Assembly (NCBI RefSeq): GCF_025152575.1
Contig: NZ_CP102293.1
Coordinates: 2,108,001-2,172,000 of the forward strand
Source of the DNA: Subdoligranulum variabile
Lineage (GTDB): Bacteria > Bacillota > Clostridia > Oscillospirales > Ruminococcaceae
Direction: 5' to 3'
Length of the DNA stretch: 64,000 bases
Shown here: positions 48,890 through 57,334 of the stretch, piece by piece
Position numbering within the stretch: position 1 is the first letter of the stretch
How the letters are laid out: every line of letters begins with the position of its first letter
Position numbers and translations under genes: made by a program
Notes under the pieces: model-generated
Databases searched by the model: none
Told to the model about the DNA's origin: nothing
What the model saw: the letters and a program-made list of their open reading frames with translations, nothing else

Positions 48890-51391
48890 TTGCAGGAAAA
48901 GAAACCGAAAACCAGCGGGATGGAAAAGGTCGCAGCGTTCATTGTGGACAAACGCAACCTGTTCTTCCTTTTGTATATTCTGGCGCTGATCTTCAGCGTC
49001 GTCGCGTCGGGCTGGGTACAGGTGGAAAATGACATCACCACCTACCTGCCCGCCGACACCGAGACCCGCCAGGGCCTGACGGTGATGGATGACAACTTCA
49101 CCACCTTCGGCACGGCGCGGGTCATGGTATCCAATGTCACGGCGGACACCGCCGCCGCGCTGCAGAAGACCATCGAGGATGTGGATGGCGTCTACAGTGT
49201 GGAGTTTGACGCCACCGAGGAGCACTACAAGGGGGCCGCGGCGCTCTACTCGGTGACCTTCGATGGTACCGCCGAGGATGATGTGAGCATTGCGGCGGTA
49301 CAGGGAATCCGGGAGGCCCTGGCGGGGCAGGATGTCTATATCGACACCGAAGTGGGGCAGGATATGTCGGCGGAGCTGGCCGATGAAATGGGCACCATCC
49401 TGGTGATTGCGGCAGTCATCATCGTGGTAGTGCTGACCCTGACGTCCCGCTCCTACGCCGAAGTTCCGGTACTGCTGCTGACCTTCGGCGCGGCGGCGGT
49501 GCTCAATATGGGCACCAACTTCCTGTGCGGCAAGATCTCCTTTATCTCCAACTCGGTGACGGTGATTCTCCAGCTGGCACTGGCCATCGACTATGCCATC
49601 ATCCTCTGCCACCGGTTCTCCGACGAGCACGAGACCAAGGACACCCGGGAGGCCTGCATCGCGGCGCTGGCCAAAGCCATTCCCGAGATCAGCTCCTCCT
49701 CCCTGACCACCATCTCCGGTCTGGGGGCACTGGCCTTCATGCACTTCGGCATTGGACGGGATATGGCCACCGTCCTCATCAAGGCCATCCTCTTCAGCCT
49801 GCTGTCGGTCTTTACGCTGATGCCCGGTCTGCTCATGCTCTTCAGCAAGAAGATCGACGCCACCCGGCACCGCAAACTCATTCCCCAGATCAACTTCCTG
49901 GGTAAGTTCGACGTGGCCACCCGCTGGGTGATCCCGCCCGTCTTTGCGGTGGTGGTCATCGTGGCGGCGGTGCTGGCCAACAACTGTCCCTACTGCTACA
50001 GCTTCACCGACCTGGTCACCGCCAAGCAGAGCGAAAGCCAGATCGCCCACCAGAAGATCAAGGCCACCTTCGGCAACGAGAATATGGTGGCGCTCATCGT
50101 GCCCAAGGGCAACTATGACGCCGAGCGCGCCGTGCTCCAGGAGCTGGAAGCCTGCCCCGAGGTCAAGTCCTGTCAGGGTCTGGCCAACACCGAGGCCCAG
50201 GACGGCTACATGCTGGCCGATGCGGTGACGCCCCGGCAGTTCTCGGAACTGGCGGGCACCGACTACGAGGTGGCCGAGGCACTGTATGTGGCCTACGCCG
50301 TGGACCATGATGAGTACGGCAGCGTGCTCAGCGGCATCGGCGATTACAAGGTGCCGCTGTTTGACCTGTTCATGTTCCTGCAGGATGAGATGAAGGCGGG
50401 CAACATCACGCTGGAAGGGGAGATGCAGCAGACGGTGGACGATCTCTTCGACCAGCTCAACTGGGCCCAGGTCCAGCTGCAGAGCGACCAGTACAGCCGT
50501 CTGGTGGTCTACCTGAATCTGCCCGAGGAAAGCGACGAGACGATGGCCTTCCTGGACACCATCCACGGCATCCTGGCAAAATACTACAGCGGCAATACCT
50601 ATGTAGTGGGCAACTCCACCAACGTCAAGGACCTGTCCAGCTCCTTCGTGCAGGACAACGTCCTCATCAGCGTGCTGTCGGCCCTCTTCGTGGTGCTGAT
50701 CCTGCTGTTCACCTTCCAGTCGGTGGGGCTGCCCATCCTGCTCATCATCGTCATTCAGGGCAGTATCTGGATCAACTTCGCGGTGCCCACGCTGCAGCAG
50801 GAACCGCTGTATTTCCTGGGCTACCTCATCGTCAATGCCATCCAGATGGGCGCCAACATCGACTACGCCATCGTCATCTCCAGCCATTACAGTGACCGCA
50901 AAAAGGAGATGCCGCCACGGCAGGCCATCGTGGCCGCCCTCAACGAGGCATTCCCCACCATCTTTACCTCCGGCACCATCCTGGCGGTGGCCGGTGCGCT
51001 GATCGGCCGCATGACCACCAACCCGGTCATCGCCGCCATCGGCAGCTGCCTGGGCCGCGGTACAGTGATCTCCATTGTGCTGGTCCTGGCCGTGCTGCCG
51101 CAGATTTTGCTCATCGGTGACTCCATTGTGGAACGCACCAGCTTTGCCATGAAGGCCCCCATCGATCTGACGCGGATCAACCGCACGGCCAGCGGCAATA
51201 TGCGGGTCAGCGGCCGGGTACGCGGCTATGTGAACGGCGTCATTGACGCCGAGATCAAGGGCACGCTGCACGGCACCCTGAACGCCGCCGTGACTTCGGG
51301 CACCACCATCGAACCGGCCGAGCCGGATTACGCCCTGCCGCAGGACGCCGCGGTCTGGGCCCAGAGCTATACCGAGGGGGAGGAAGTATGA
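48890..51391 (+). CDS. MMPL/RND-superfamily exporter
   Basis: About 833 residues, twelve helices in two halves, each helix-1 followed by a large external loop (about 45-180 and 365-590), as in MMPL/YdfJ proteins. Seen: LALAIDYAIILCHRFSDE and IQMGANIDYAIVISSHYSDR, the GxxxDY(A/S) proton-relay motifs of helices 4 and 10, both intact. Two starts are possible: ATG 48869, which follows the attenuator hairpin by four bases, or TTG 48890, which has GGAGGG exactly 8 bases upstream. I prefer TTG. The stop overlaps the next start (ATGA), so it is translationally coupled to the GLUG protein and may export or support it. Confidence 0.87.
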   Translation: MQEKKPKTSGMEKVAAFIVDKRNLFFLLYILALIFSVVASGWVQVENDITTYLPADTETRQGLTVMDDNFTTFGTARVMVSNVTADTAAALQKTIEDVDGVYSVEFDATEEHYKGAAALYSVTFDGTAEDDVSIAAVQGIREALAGQDVYIDTEVGQDMSAELADEMGTILVIAAVIIVVVLTLTSRSYAEVPVLLLTFGAAAVLNMGTNFLCGKISFISNSVTVILQLALAIDYAIILCHRFSDEHETKDTREACIAALAKAIPEISSSSLTTISGLGALAFMHFGIGRDMATVLIKAILFSLLSVFTLMPGLLMLFSKKIDATRHRKLIPQINFLGKFDVATRWVIPPVFAVVVIVAAVLANNCPYCYSFTDLVTAKQSESQIAHQKIKATFGNENMVALIVPKGNYDAERAVLQELEACPEVKSCQGLANTEAQDGYMLADAVTPRQFSELAGTDYEVAEALYVAYAVDHDEYGSVLSGIGDYKVPLFDLFMFLQDEMKAGNITLEGEMQQTVDDLFDQLNWAQVQLQSDQYSRLVVYLNLPEESDETMAFLDTIHGILAKYYSGNTYVVGNSTNVKDLSSSFVQDNVLISVLSALFVVLILLFTFQSVGLPILLIIVIQGSIWINFAVPTLQQEPLYFLGYLIVNAIQMGANIDYAIVISSHYSDRKKEMPPRQAIVAALNEAFPTIFTSGTILAVAGALIGRMTTNPVIAAIGSCLGRGTVISIVLVLAVLPQILLIGDSIVERTSFAMKAPIDLTRINRTASGNMRVSGRVRGYVNGVIDAEIKGTLHGTLNAAVTSGTTIEPAEPDYALPQDAAVWAQSYTEGEEV

Positions 51392-54300
51392 ACAAGAGAA
51401 TACAACGCCTTCTCTCGGCGCTGCTGAGCCTATGTATGCTGGCGGCTTTGCTGGCACCGGCCGTCCGGGCCGAGGAAGAAGAACCCGCCGCTTTGCAGAT
51501 CTCCGATGCCGACGGTCTGCTGGCTCTCGCCCGGGACTGCCGACTGGACAGCTGGAGTCAGGGACGCATCGTGGAACTCACGGCGGATATTGACCTGTCC
51601 GGCACCGACTTTGCCGGCATTCCCACCTTCGGCGGTACGCTGGAAGGCGGCGGCCATACCATCAGCGGACTGACCCTCTCGACGGAGGGCAGTGTCCAGG
51701 GATTGTTCCGCTATCTCCAGCAGGGGGCCGTGGTGCAGAATCTGCATCTGAGCGGTACGGTCCAGCCCGGCGGGACCCGGGCTGACGTGGGCGCCTTTGC
51801 CGGGCAGAACGCCGGCACCATCCGCAATTGCTCCTTCAGCGGCACCGTCAGCGGCACCAGCCGCATCGGCGGCATCGCCGGCAGCAATACCGTCACCGGG
51901 GTCATCACCGGCTGCACGGTGGACGGCAGCGTCTACGGCGACCACTTTGTGGGCGGCATGACCGGCCAGAATGACGGTGTGGTCTCGGGCTGCACCAACA
52001 ACGCCGCCGTCAACACAACGGTGAGCCAGAACGAGGTCAAACTGAATGACCTGACCCTTACCGATCTGCTCACCACCGAGCGCGCGGCGGACATCACCGA
52101 CATCGGCGGCATCGCGGGCAACTCTGCCGGCGTGGTGCGCGCCTGCATCAACCGGGGTGCTGTGGGCTATGACCACATCGGTTACAATGTGGGCGGCATC
52201 GCGGGCAGCCAGACCGGCTATGTGGAGGGGTGTGTCAACTACGGTACCGTCCATGCCCGCAAGGAGGGCGGCGGCATTGTGGGCCAGATGGAACCCTCCA
52301 GCGTGCTGCAGTACAGCGAGGATACCCTGCAGCAGCTGCGGGGCGAACTGGATACGCTTCAAGGGCTGATGAACCAGGCCACCAGTGACGCTTCGGCCTC
52401 TTCCAGCGAACTGACCGCCCGGTTTGAGGATCTCAAGAACCGGGTGGACAGCGCCCGCAGTGCGGTGGACACCCTGCTCCAGAAGGTGGCTGACGGCATC
52501 GACATCGGCACCCAGAACCTGACGGTAACGGCTCTGGCGGATCTGACCGGGCAGGGCAGTGCCGGCGGCGATGTACAGGCGGATACCTCTTCCTCCACCG
52601 ATGTGACGGTCAATCCCACTCCGGAACCCACCGAAACACCGGAGCCGTCGGCAACGCCGGTCCCTGAAAATACGCCTGTCCCCGAACCGGAACCCACCCC
52701 TGTGCCGGAAACCACGCCGCAGCCGACCCCGGAGGAAGTCCCGGAAAGCAGCGACGCTTCGTCAGAATCTGTTCCCACGGACGCCGGGGTAACCGACCGC
52801 GCCGAGGAGGCCCATAACCAGCCGCCCCACCGGGCACCGGAAATTTCCATCGACAAGGAGAATGGCGTCCAGGTTTCCGGCGGCGTAGGCGGGGAAGGCT
52901 CGGCGTCGCTGGACGGCCAGGCCAACCTGACGGTGCCGAGCATCGAGATCAACAACCAGGATGCCATTACGGCGGCGCGCAGCAGTCTGAGCGGCAGCCT
53001 GACGGCCATTTCCGACGGGGTGGATTCCCTCACCACCGATACCGGCGACCACACCCAGGCCCTGATCCGGGATATGGAGGCCATCACCAATCAGCTGAAC
53101 AAGATCGGCAACACACTGCTGGGGGCGGCGGAAAACGCCGGACAGGGCACCATCTTTGAGGATGTGTCCGATGAGGACGGCGACGGGGACACCGAGGGCA
53201 AAGTCTCCAACTGCCTGAATGCAGGGGAGGTCTATGCCGACCTGAACGCGGGGGGCATCACCGGCGCTATGGCGCGGGAAAATGACCTGGACCCCGAGGA
53301 TGACACCAAGATCAGCGGCAGCAGTTCGCTGAACATGACCTACAAGACCCGCATCGTGGTGCGGGGCTGCACCAACCAGGGCACGGTACAGGCCAAAAAG
53401 CAGTGTGCCGGCGGCATCGTCGGCAGCATGGAGCTGGGCAGTGTGCTGCAGAGCTACAACACCGCCGATCTGCTGGCGGAGGACGCCGATTATGTGGGCG
53501 GCATTGCCGGACAGAGCCGCGCGCCCATCCGTCAGTGTGCCGCCAAGGGGCGTCTGTCCGGCGATCGCTTTGTGGGCGGCATTGCGGGCAGCGGCTATAC
53601 ACTGACCGACTGCCGCGCCATGGTGGAAGTCACCGGCACCGAGCAGCTGGGCGCCATTGCCGGCGGCCTGCTGGCGGAGGATTCCCTGAGCAACACGGTC
53701 AACCGTCTGCAGGACAGCGAGAGTGACCTGCAGGGCAATCTCTTTGTCAGCGAGACGCTGGGCGGCATTGACGGCGTGAGTTACGCCGGGCAGGCCGAAC
53801 CGGTGACTTTTGCGGATTTCAGTGCCCGGGCACAGCAGGAGGGTCTGCCGGAAACATTCTCCCGCATCACGCTGACCTTTGTGGCCGATGGCCAGACGGT
53901 GGCCACGATCCCGGTGGAATACGGGGCCGACTTCGACCCGTCCGACGCCCCGGCCATTCCCGAAAAGGCGGGGTATACCGCTGCCTGGCCGGATTTCACC
54001 CGGGAAGCCATTACCTTTGACCAGACCGTTGCGGCGGTCTACACCCCCTATGAAACCGTCATCACCGGTGCCGAGCAGCGGGAGGACGGCCGGGCCATCC
54101 TGCTGGCCGAGGGCTGCTTTGACGGCGGCAGTATGACGCTGACCGCCTGTGAGGATACTCCGGCCCCCGGTACGACGGAAAGCTGGCAGTTCACCCTGCC
54201 CGGCGAGACATCCGGCACCGTGCGGCTGCACTATCTGCCGCTGCAGGACCATACGGACCTCTACCTGCGCGGGGCGGACGGAAGCTGGCGCAAGGCCGAT

Positions 54301-54489
54301 GCCACCGATGACGGCAGCTACCTTGTCTGCACTTTGCAGGAAGGGGATACCGCCCTGGCCGCGGTGCCCCGCCGTTCCATTCCGCTGCCGCTGTTGGCAG
54401 GTGCGGGTGCAGCGCTGCTTCTGCTGCTGGGCGCAGGTCTGTGGGCCCGCCGCCGGCGAAAGCGGAAAACGCCCTCCCGGCAAGCATAA
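51388..54489 (+). CDS. Secreted GLUG-repeat surface protein with C-terminal membrane anchor
   Basis: 1033 residues. Signal peptide (1-28, ending AVRA), then many GLUG-type turns of the form GGIAGxNxGxVxxCxNxGxV (for example IGGIAGNSAGVVRACINRGAVG) in two blocks, about 110-300 and 600-760. Between them are a coiled-coil-like stretch, a Pro/Thr/Glu spacer (about 405-460) and another helical stretch. A Bacterial repeat/InlB-like strand set follows (FVADGQTVATIPVEYGADF). The end is one helix plus RRRRKRK with no LPxTG-type motif, so it stays membrane-anchored. GLUG proteins are beta-helical adhesins or glycan-binding proteins. Confidence 0.85.
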   Translation: MNKRIQRLLSALLSLCMLAALLAPAVRAEEEEPAALQISDADGLLALARDCRLDSWSQGRIVELTADIDLSGTDFAGIPTFGGTLEGGGHTISGLTLSTEGSVQGLFRYLQQGAVVQNLHLSGTVQPGGTRADVGAFAGQNAGTIRNCSFSGTVSGTSRIGGIAGSNTVTGVITGCTVDGSVYGDHFVGGMTGQNDGVVSGCTNNAAVNTTVSQNEVKLNDLTLTDLLTTERAADITDIGGIAGNSAGVVRACINRGAVGYDHIGYNVGGIAGSQTGYVEGCVNYGTVHARKEGGGIVGQMEPSSVLQYSEDTLQQLRGELDTLQGLMNQATSDASASSSELTARFEDLKNRVDSARSAVDTLLQKVADGIDIGTQNLTVTALADLTGQGSAGGDVQADTSSSTDVTVNPTPEPTETPEPSATPVPENTPVPEPEPTPVPETTPQPTPEEVPESSDASSESVPTDAGVTDRAEEAHNQPPHRAPEISIDKENGVQVSGGVGGEGSASLDGQANLTVPSIEINNQDAITAARSSLSGSLTAISDGVDSLTTDTGDHTQALIRDMEAITNQLNKIGNTLLGAAENAGQGTIFEDVSDEDGDGDTEGKVSNCLNAGEVYADLNAGGITGAMARENDLDPEDDTKISGSSSLNMTYKTRIVVRGCTNQGTVQAKKQCAGGIVGSMELGSVLQSYNTADLLAEDADYVGGIAGQSRAPIRQCAAKGRLSGDRFVGGIAGSGYTLTDCRAMVEVTGTEQLGAIAGGLLAEDSLSNTVNRLQDSESDLQGNLFVSETLGGIDGVSYAGQAEPVTFADFSARAQQEGLPETFSRITLTFVADGQTVATIPVEYGADFDPSDAPAIPEKAGYTAAWPDFTREAITFDQTVAAVYTPYETVITGAEQREDGRAILLAEGCFDGGSMTLTACEDTPAPGTTESWQFTLPGETSGTVRLHYLPLQDHTDLYLRGADGSWRKADATDDGSYLVCTLQEGDTALAAVPRRSIPLPLLAGAGAALLLLLGAGLWARRRRKRKTPSRQA

Positions 54490-54496
54490 AAAACAG

Positions 54497-54535
54497 GAAA
54501 AACGGCTGCCCCGTAAAGGGGCAGCCGCTTTTTGT
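54497..54535. terminator. Bidirectional terminator between two convergent surface protein genes
   Basis: Perfect 10-bp stem CGGCTGCCCC / GGGGCAGCCG (54503-54512 with 54518-54527), flanked by A and T runs on both sides. Confidence 0.9.
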
Positions 54536-54553
54536 TGCTGCGGTAAGGTGCGG

Positions 54554-57091
54554 TTATGGGCGTTTTCTCTTCCACAGAGCCAGGAACCCAAGGGCGGCAA
54601 TGCCCGCGCCGGACAGGCTGAACAGGACCATCCACAGCAGGGGATGGCTGTTGTCGCCGGTCTGGGGGATCGAGGCCGCGGAAATGTGGGCGGCAGGGAC
54701 CGCGGTGGGAACCGGTGCGGCGGGAGCTGGAGCGGCCTGCCGGGTCGGCGCGGTGGGAACGGCGGCTTTTTCCTCCCGGCTGGCGGCCATCCCGGAGGAC
54801 GCGGCTCCGGAGGTAGATGCCGGTTCTGCGGATGGGGAAACCGGCAGATCGGTATATCCCAGCGCGTAGGTAGAGAATCGGTCCGTGGAAAAGGTCAGTG
54901 CAGCCTGATCCGCGTCAAATTCCACAGGCAGTTTTTCCGATTGACCGTTGTGGACCCGGAGGATAAAAAAGGTGCGGCTGTCCTGCACCAGTGCCTTGGG
55001 CACGGACAGGGTAAAGCAGAGCGGGGTGCTCAGTTCGGTCAGCAGGCCCAGGTCTTCCTGGCCGTCCTTCAGCACCAGCGAAAGGGAGAAGAACTGGGCC
55101 AGGGTATCGTTGGCGGCCGTGGTATTTTCCACCGCGGTGATCTCGGCAGGATGGAGGTCGTCCGTACTTTTTTCCTGGAATTCCACCGAGACGGTGAGGG
55201 GGTCGGCTTGCGTCGCCGAAAGTTTTCCGGCCGTCTCCGCGTCGACGCCCGCGGGCAGATCCCCCTGCAGGATCTCTGTCACGATCTGTTCCGCCTCGGC
55301 GGTCAGCTGCTGCTGTGCGTCCTCCCCCATGTCCAGCTGCAGTTCCTCCGTCCCGGACGGAACAGGAGATACCACGATCTCCGGATCATAGATCTTCACC
55401 TGGTAGAACTCTTTTGACGGCCGGACCGTCAGGGAAACCTCCTGTGCCAGATAACGGGTGGGATCGGTGCTGTAGTTGCCGCCGTAAATGCGCAGGGAGG
55501 GTTTGTCCGCACAGTCGGAGGCAATGGCGCCGGTGGCATCGTCGTAGCAGTATACGTCGATGCTGCCCCGGATGGTATTCGCCTCTGTATTGTGGATGGC
55601 GATGGCCGGAGCCTGGTCCCGGTACAGCTCGTTCAGCCAGTGCATCAGATCGATGGCGACCAGATCGGGGGCAGTGCCGTCGGCATTGACGTTGTCCAGC
55701 ACCATGCTGCCGTAGTTGCAGGAGATCAGATACTGTGTGAAGGCTCCTCCCTGCAGGTTCAGATCCTGCAGGGTCAGATCGCTGTAGTTCTGCAGGAGGA
55801 TTGCCGTGTTCCAGCTCTCCTCATCGACCCGGATCGTGCCGTTTTTCAGCGTCACGGTATTGCCCTTCTCCAGATAGAAGCCCTGGGTCTCGGTGTCCAG
55901 ACAGCCGGGGGCGGGGTCCCGGCAGGTATAGGTGTGTCCTCCGAAGTCGATGGTCAGTGCGACATGGCTGGCCTCGTTTTTGTTGAAAAGTCCGATGCCG
56001 CTGCCCGCCGCATCCCGGAGCAGTGTGACCGTGCCGGCCTGGCTGTGGGAATTCACCACCGCCTGTACGGCAGCGGCCAGCGTGGGATAGCGGTAGTCCT
56101 CTGTTTCGGCCGTGAGGTCCAGCGGATGGCCGGAACCCGTGTCCGTCCGGCCGTCGGTGAACAGGGCGGTGGTGCAGGCGTTCAGCGCGGAGCTCCCGTC
56201 GGGGGTGCGGGGATCGCAGCGGTACTGGGCGCCGGCCGCGTCGTCGAAGGTACAGCACCCGGCCTCACCGGCGGTGATGGTGTTGCCGGAGAGCCGGATG
56301 CCCTTCACCGTGACCTGGGCTTCGGTACCGCAGCCCACGATGGGAGCGGCCAGAGTGCGGGCGGACAAAAAGCTGTCTGTGATCTCACACCGGTCGGCAG
56401 TCAGTGCAGCACCCTCCGTCAGGCTGCCCGCAAGGGCGGAAACCTGCTGCGGGGCCAGGACCTGTCCGCGGCATACCGTCACACGGCGCAGCGTCAGGCT
56501 GCCGCCCGACTGTGTGCCCACCACCACAGCCGCAGCGCCGCAGTCGCCGGAGGATTCATCGGCGGCGATCCAGGCGTCGGCAAAGGTCAGGTCCTCCAGG
56601 GTCAGATTGCCGTCATTGTATCCGATAAAAGCCGCGCGGTCCTGCCCTTCCCGGACGGTCAGCCCGGCAATGGTGTGACCGCCTCCCAGGAAGACGGTGC
56701 CCTCCAGTGCACCGCCGGTGCCGCAGACCGGTGTCCAGCTGTGGGCGGACAGGTCCACGTCGGCGGTCAGATTCACGGTATATCCCGCAAAGGAAGCGCC
56801 GCTGTTGACCTGCCCGGCCCACCAGGCCAGGGCATCAGCGGTCCCCAGGGTGACGGTCCGGCTGCCCGCATCCTCGGTGTAGCCGGCGGGCGGTCCGGTG
56901 AGTGTGGAATCCCAGGAGGAATCCGGTGCGGGGAAGGAAGCCAGCGTGTCGGTGTACCAGGTCTCCGTGTCGGGAAGAACCCGGACGGAGCCGGCTTCGG
57001 CATCGGCCGGCTCGGCCCGCACCGCTGCCGGCAGCAGGAACCAGAGGAAAAAGATCACGCCAAGCGCGCAAAGGGATTTTGCTTTTTTCAA
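54554..57091 (-). CDS. Sortase-anchored surface protein, beta-helix-like, IPQTG signal
   Basis: 845 residues. Signal peptide (MKKAKSLCALGVIFFLWFLLP...AVRA), then beta-helix-like repeats (FLGGGHTIAGLTV, NLTLEDLTFADAWI, NTVTLKNGTIRVDEES, SDLTLQDLNLQGGAF), a beta-sandwich region, a Pro/Ala linker and IPQTGDN, one helix and KRKRP, i.e. a full cell-wall sorting signal. The start is TTG at 57091 with GAGGTG six bases before it; the frame's upstream ATG (57130) would put 13 odd residues before the signal peptide. Convergent with the GLUG gene. Confidence 0.82.
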   Translation of the reverse strand: MKKAKSLCALGVIFFLWFLLPAAVRAEPADAEAGSVRVLPDTETWYTDTLASFPAPDSSWDSTLTGPPAGYTEDAGSRTVTLGTADALAWWAGQVNSGASFAGYTVNLTADVDLSAHSWTPVCGTGGALEGTVFLGGGHTIAGLTVREGQDRAAFIGYNDGNLTLEDLTFADAWIAADESSGDCGAAAVVVGTQSGGSLTLRRVTVCRGQVLAPQQVSALAGSLTEGAALTADRCEITDSFLSARTLAAPIVGCGTEAQVTVKGIRLSGNTITAGEAGCCTFDDAAGAQYRCDPRTPDGSSALNACTTALFTDGRTDTGSGHPLDLTAETEDYRYPTLAAAVQAVVNSHSQAGTVTLLRDAAGSGIGLFNKNEASHVALTIDFGGHTYTCRDPAPGCLDTETQGFYLEKGNTVTLKNGTIRVDEESWNTAILLQNYSDLTLQDLNLQGGAFTQYLISCNYGSMVLDNVNADGTAPDLVAIDLMHWLNELYRDQAPAIAIHNTEANTIRGSIDVYCYDDATGAIASDCADKPSLRIYGGNYSTDPTRYLAQEVSLTVRPSKEFYQVKIYDPEIVVSPVPSGTEELQLDMGEDAQQQLTAEAEQIVTEILQGDLPAGVDAETAGKLSATQADPLTVSVEFQEKSTDDLHPAEITAVENTTAANDTLAQFFSLSLVLKDGQEDLGLLTELSTPLCFTLSVPKALVQDSRTFFILRVHNGQSEKLPVEFDADQAALTFSTDRFSTYALGYTDLPVSPSAEPASTSGAASSGMAASREEKAAVPTAPTRQAAPAPAAPVPTAVPAAHISAASIPQTGDNSHPLLWMVLFSLSGAGIAALGFLALWKRKRP

Positions 57092-57290
57092 AATCAACAC
57101 CTCTTTTGGGATCCTGCGGCTGTTGTGCAATAGGATCCCCGCAACCCTGTCTTTTCGGCGGCCGGGATTGGCACCGCAGCAGGGATACTGGCGATGCCGG
57201 CCGCCGTATAGTATCAGTCTACAGGCAATGGCTGGAAGGTTTCAAGTGACGTTTTACCCAAAAAGTAATAAAAAAATTGTACATCCGACA

Positions 57291-57318
57291 AAAAAAGACG
57301 GCACCCGAAGGTGCCGCC
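57291..57318 (-). terminator. Terminator of the P-type ATPase gene
   Basis: Minus-strand stem GGCGGCACC / GGTGCCGTC, loop TTCG, seven T. Confidence 0.9.
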
Positions 57319-57334
57319 TTTTGGCTGTAAGGAA

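Noticed and set aside
54302..54489. LPxTG-type signal at the end of the GLUG protein
   Set aside because: The C-terminus has a helix and basic tail but no xPxTG or xxTGD motif before it.
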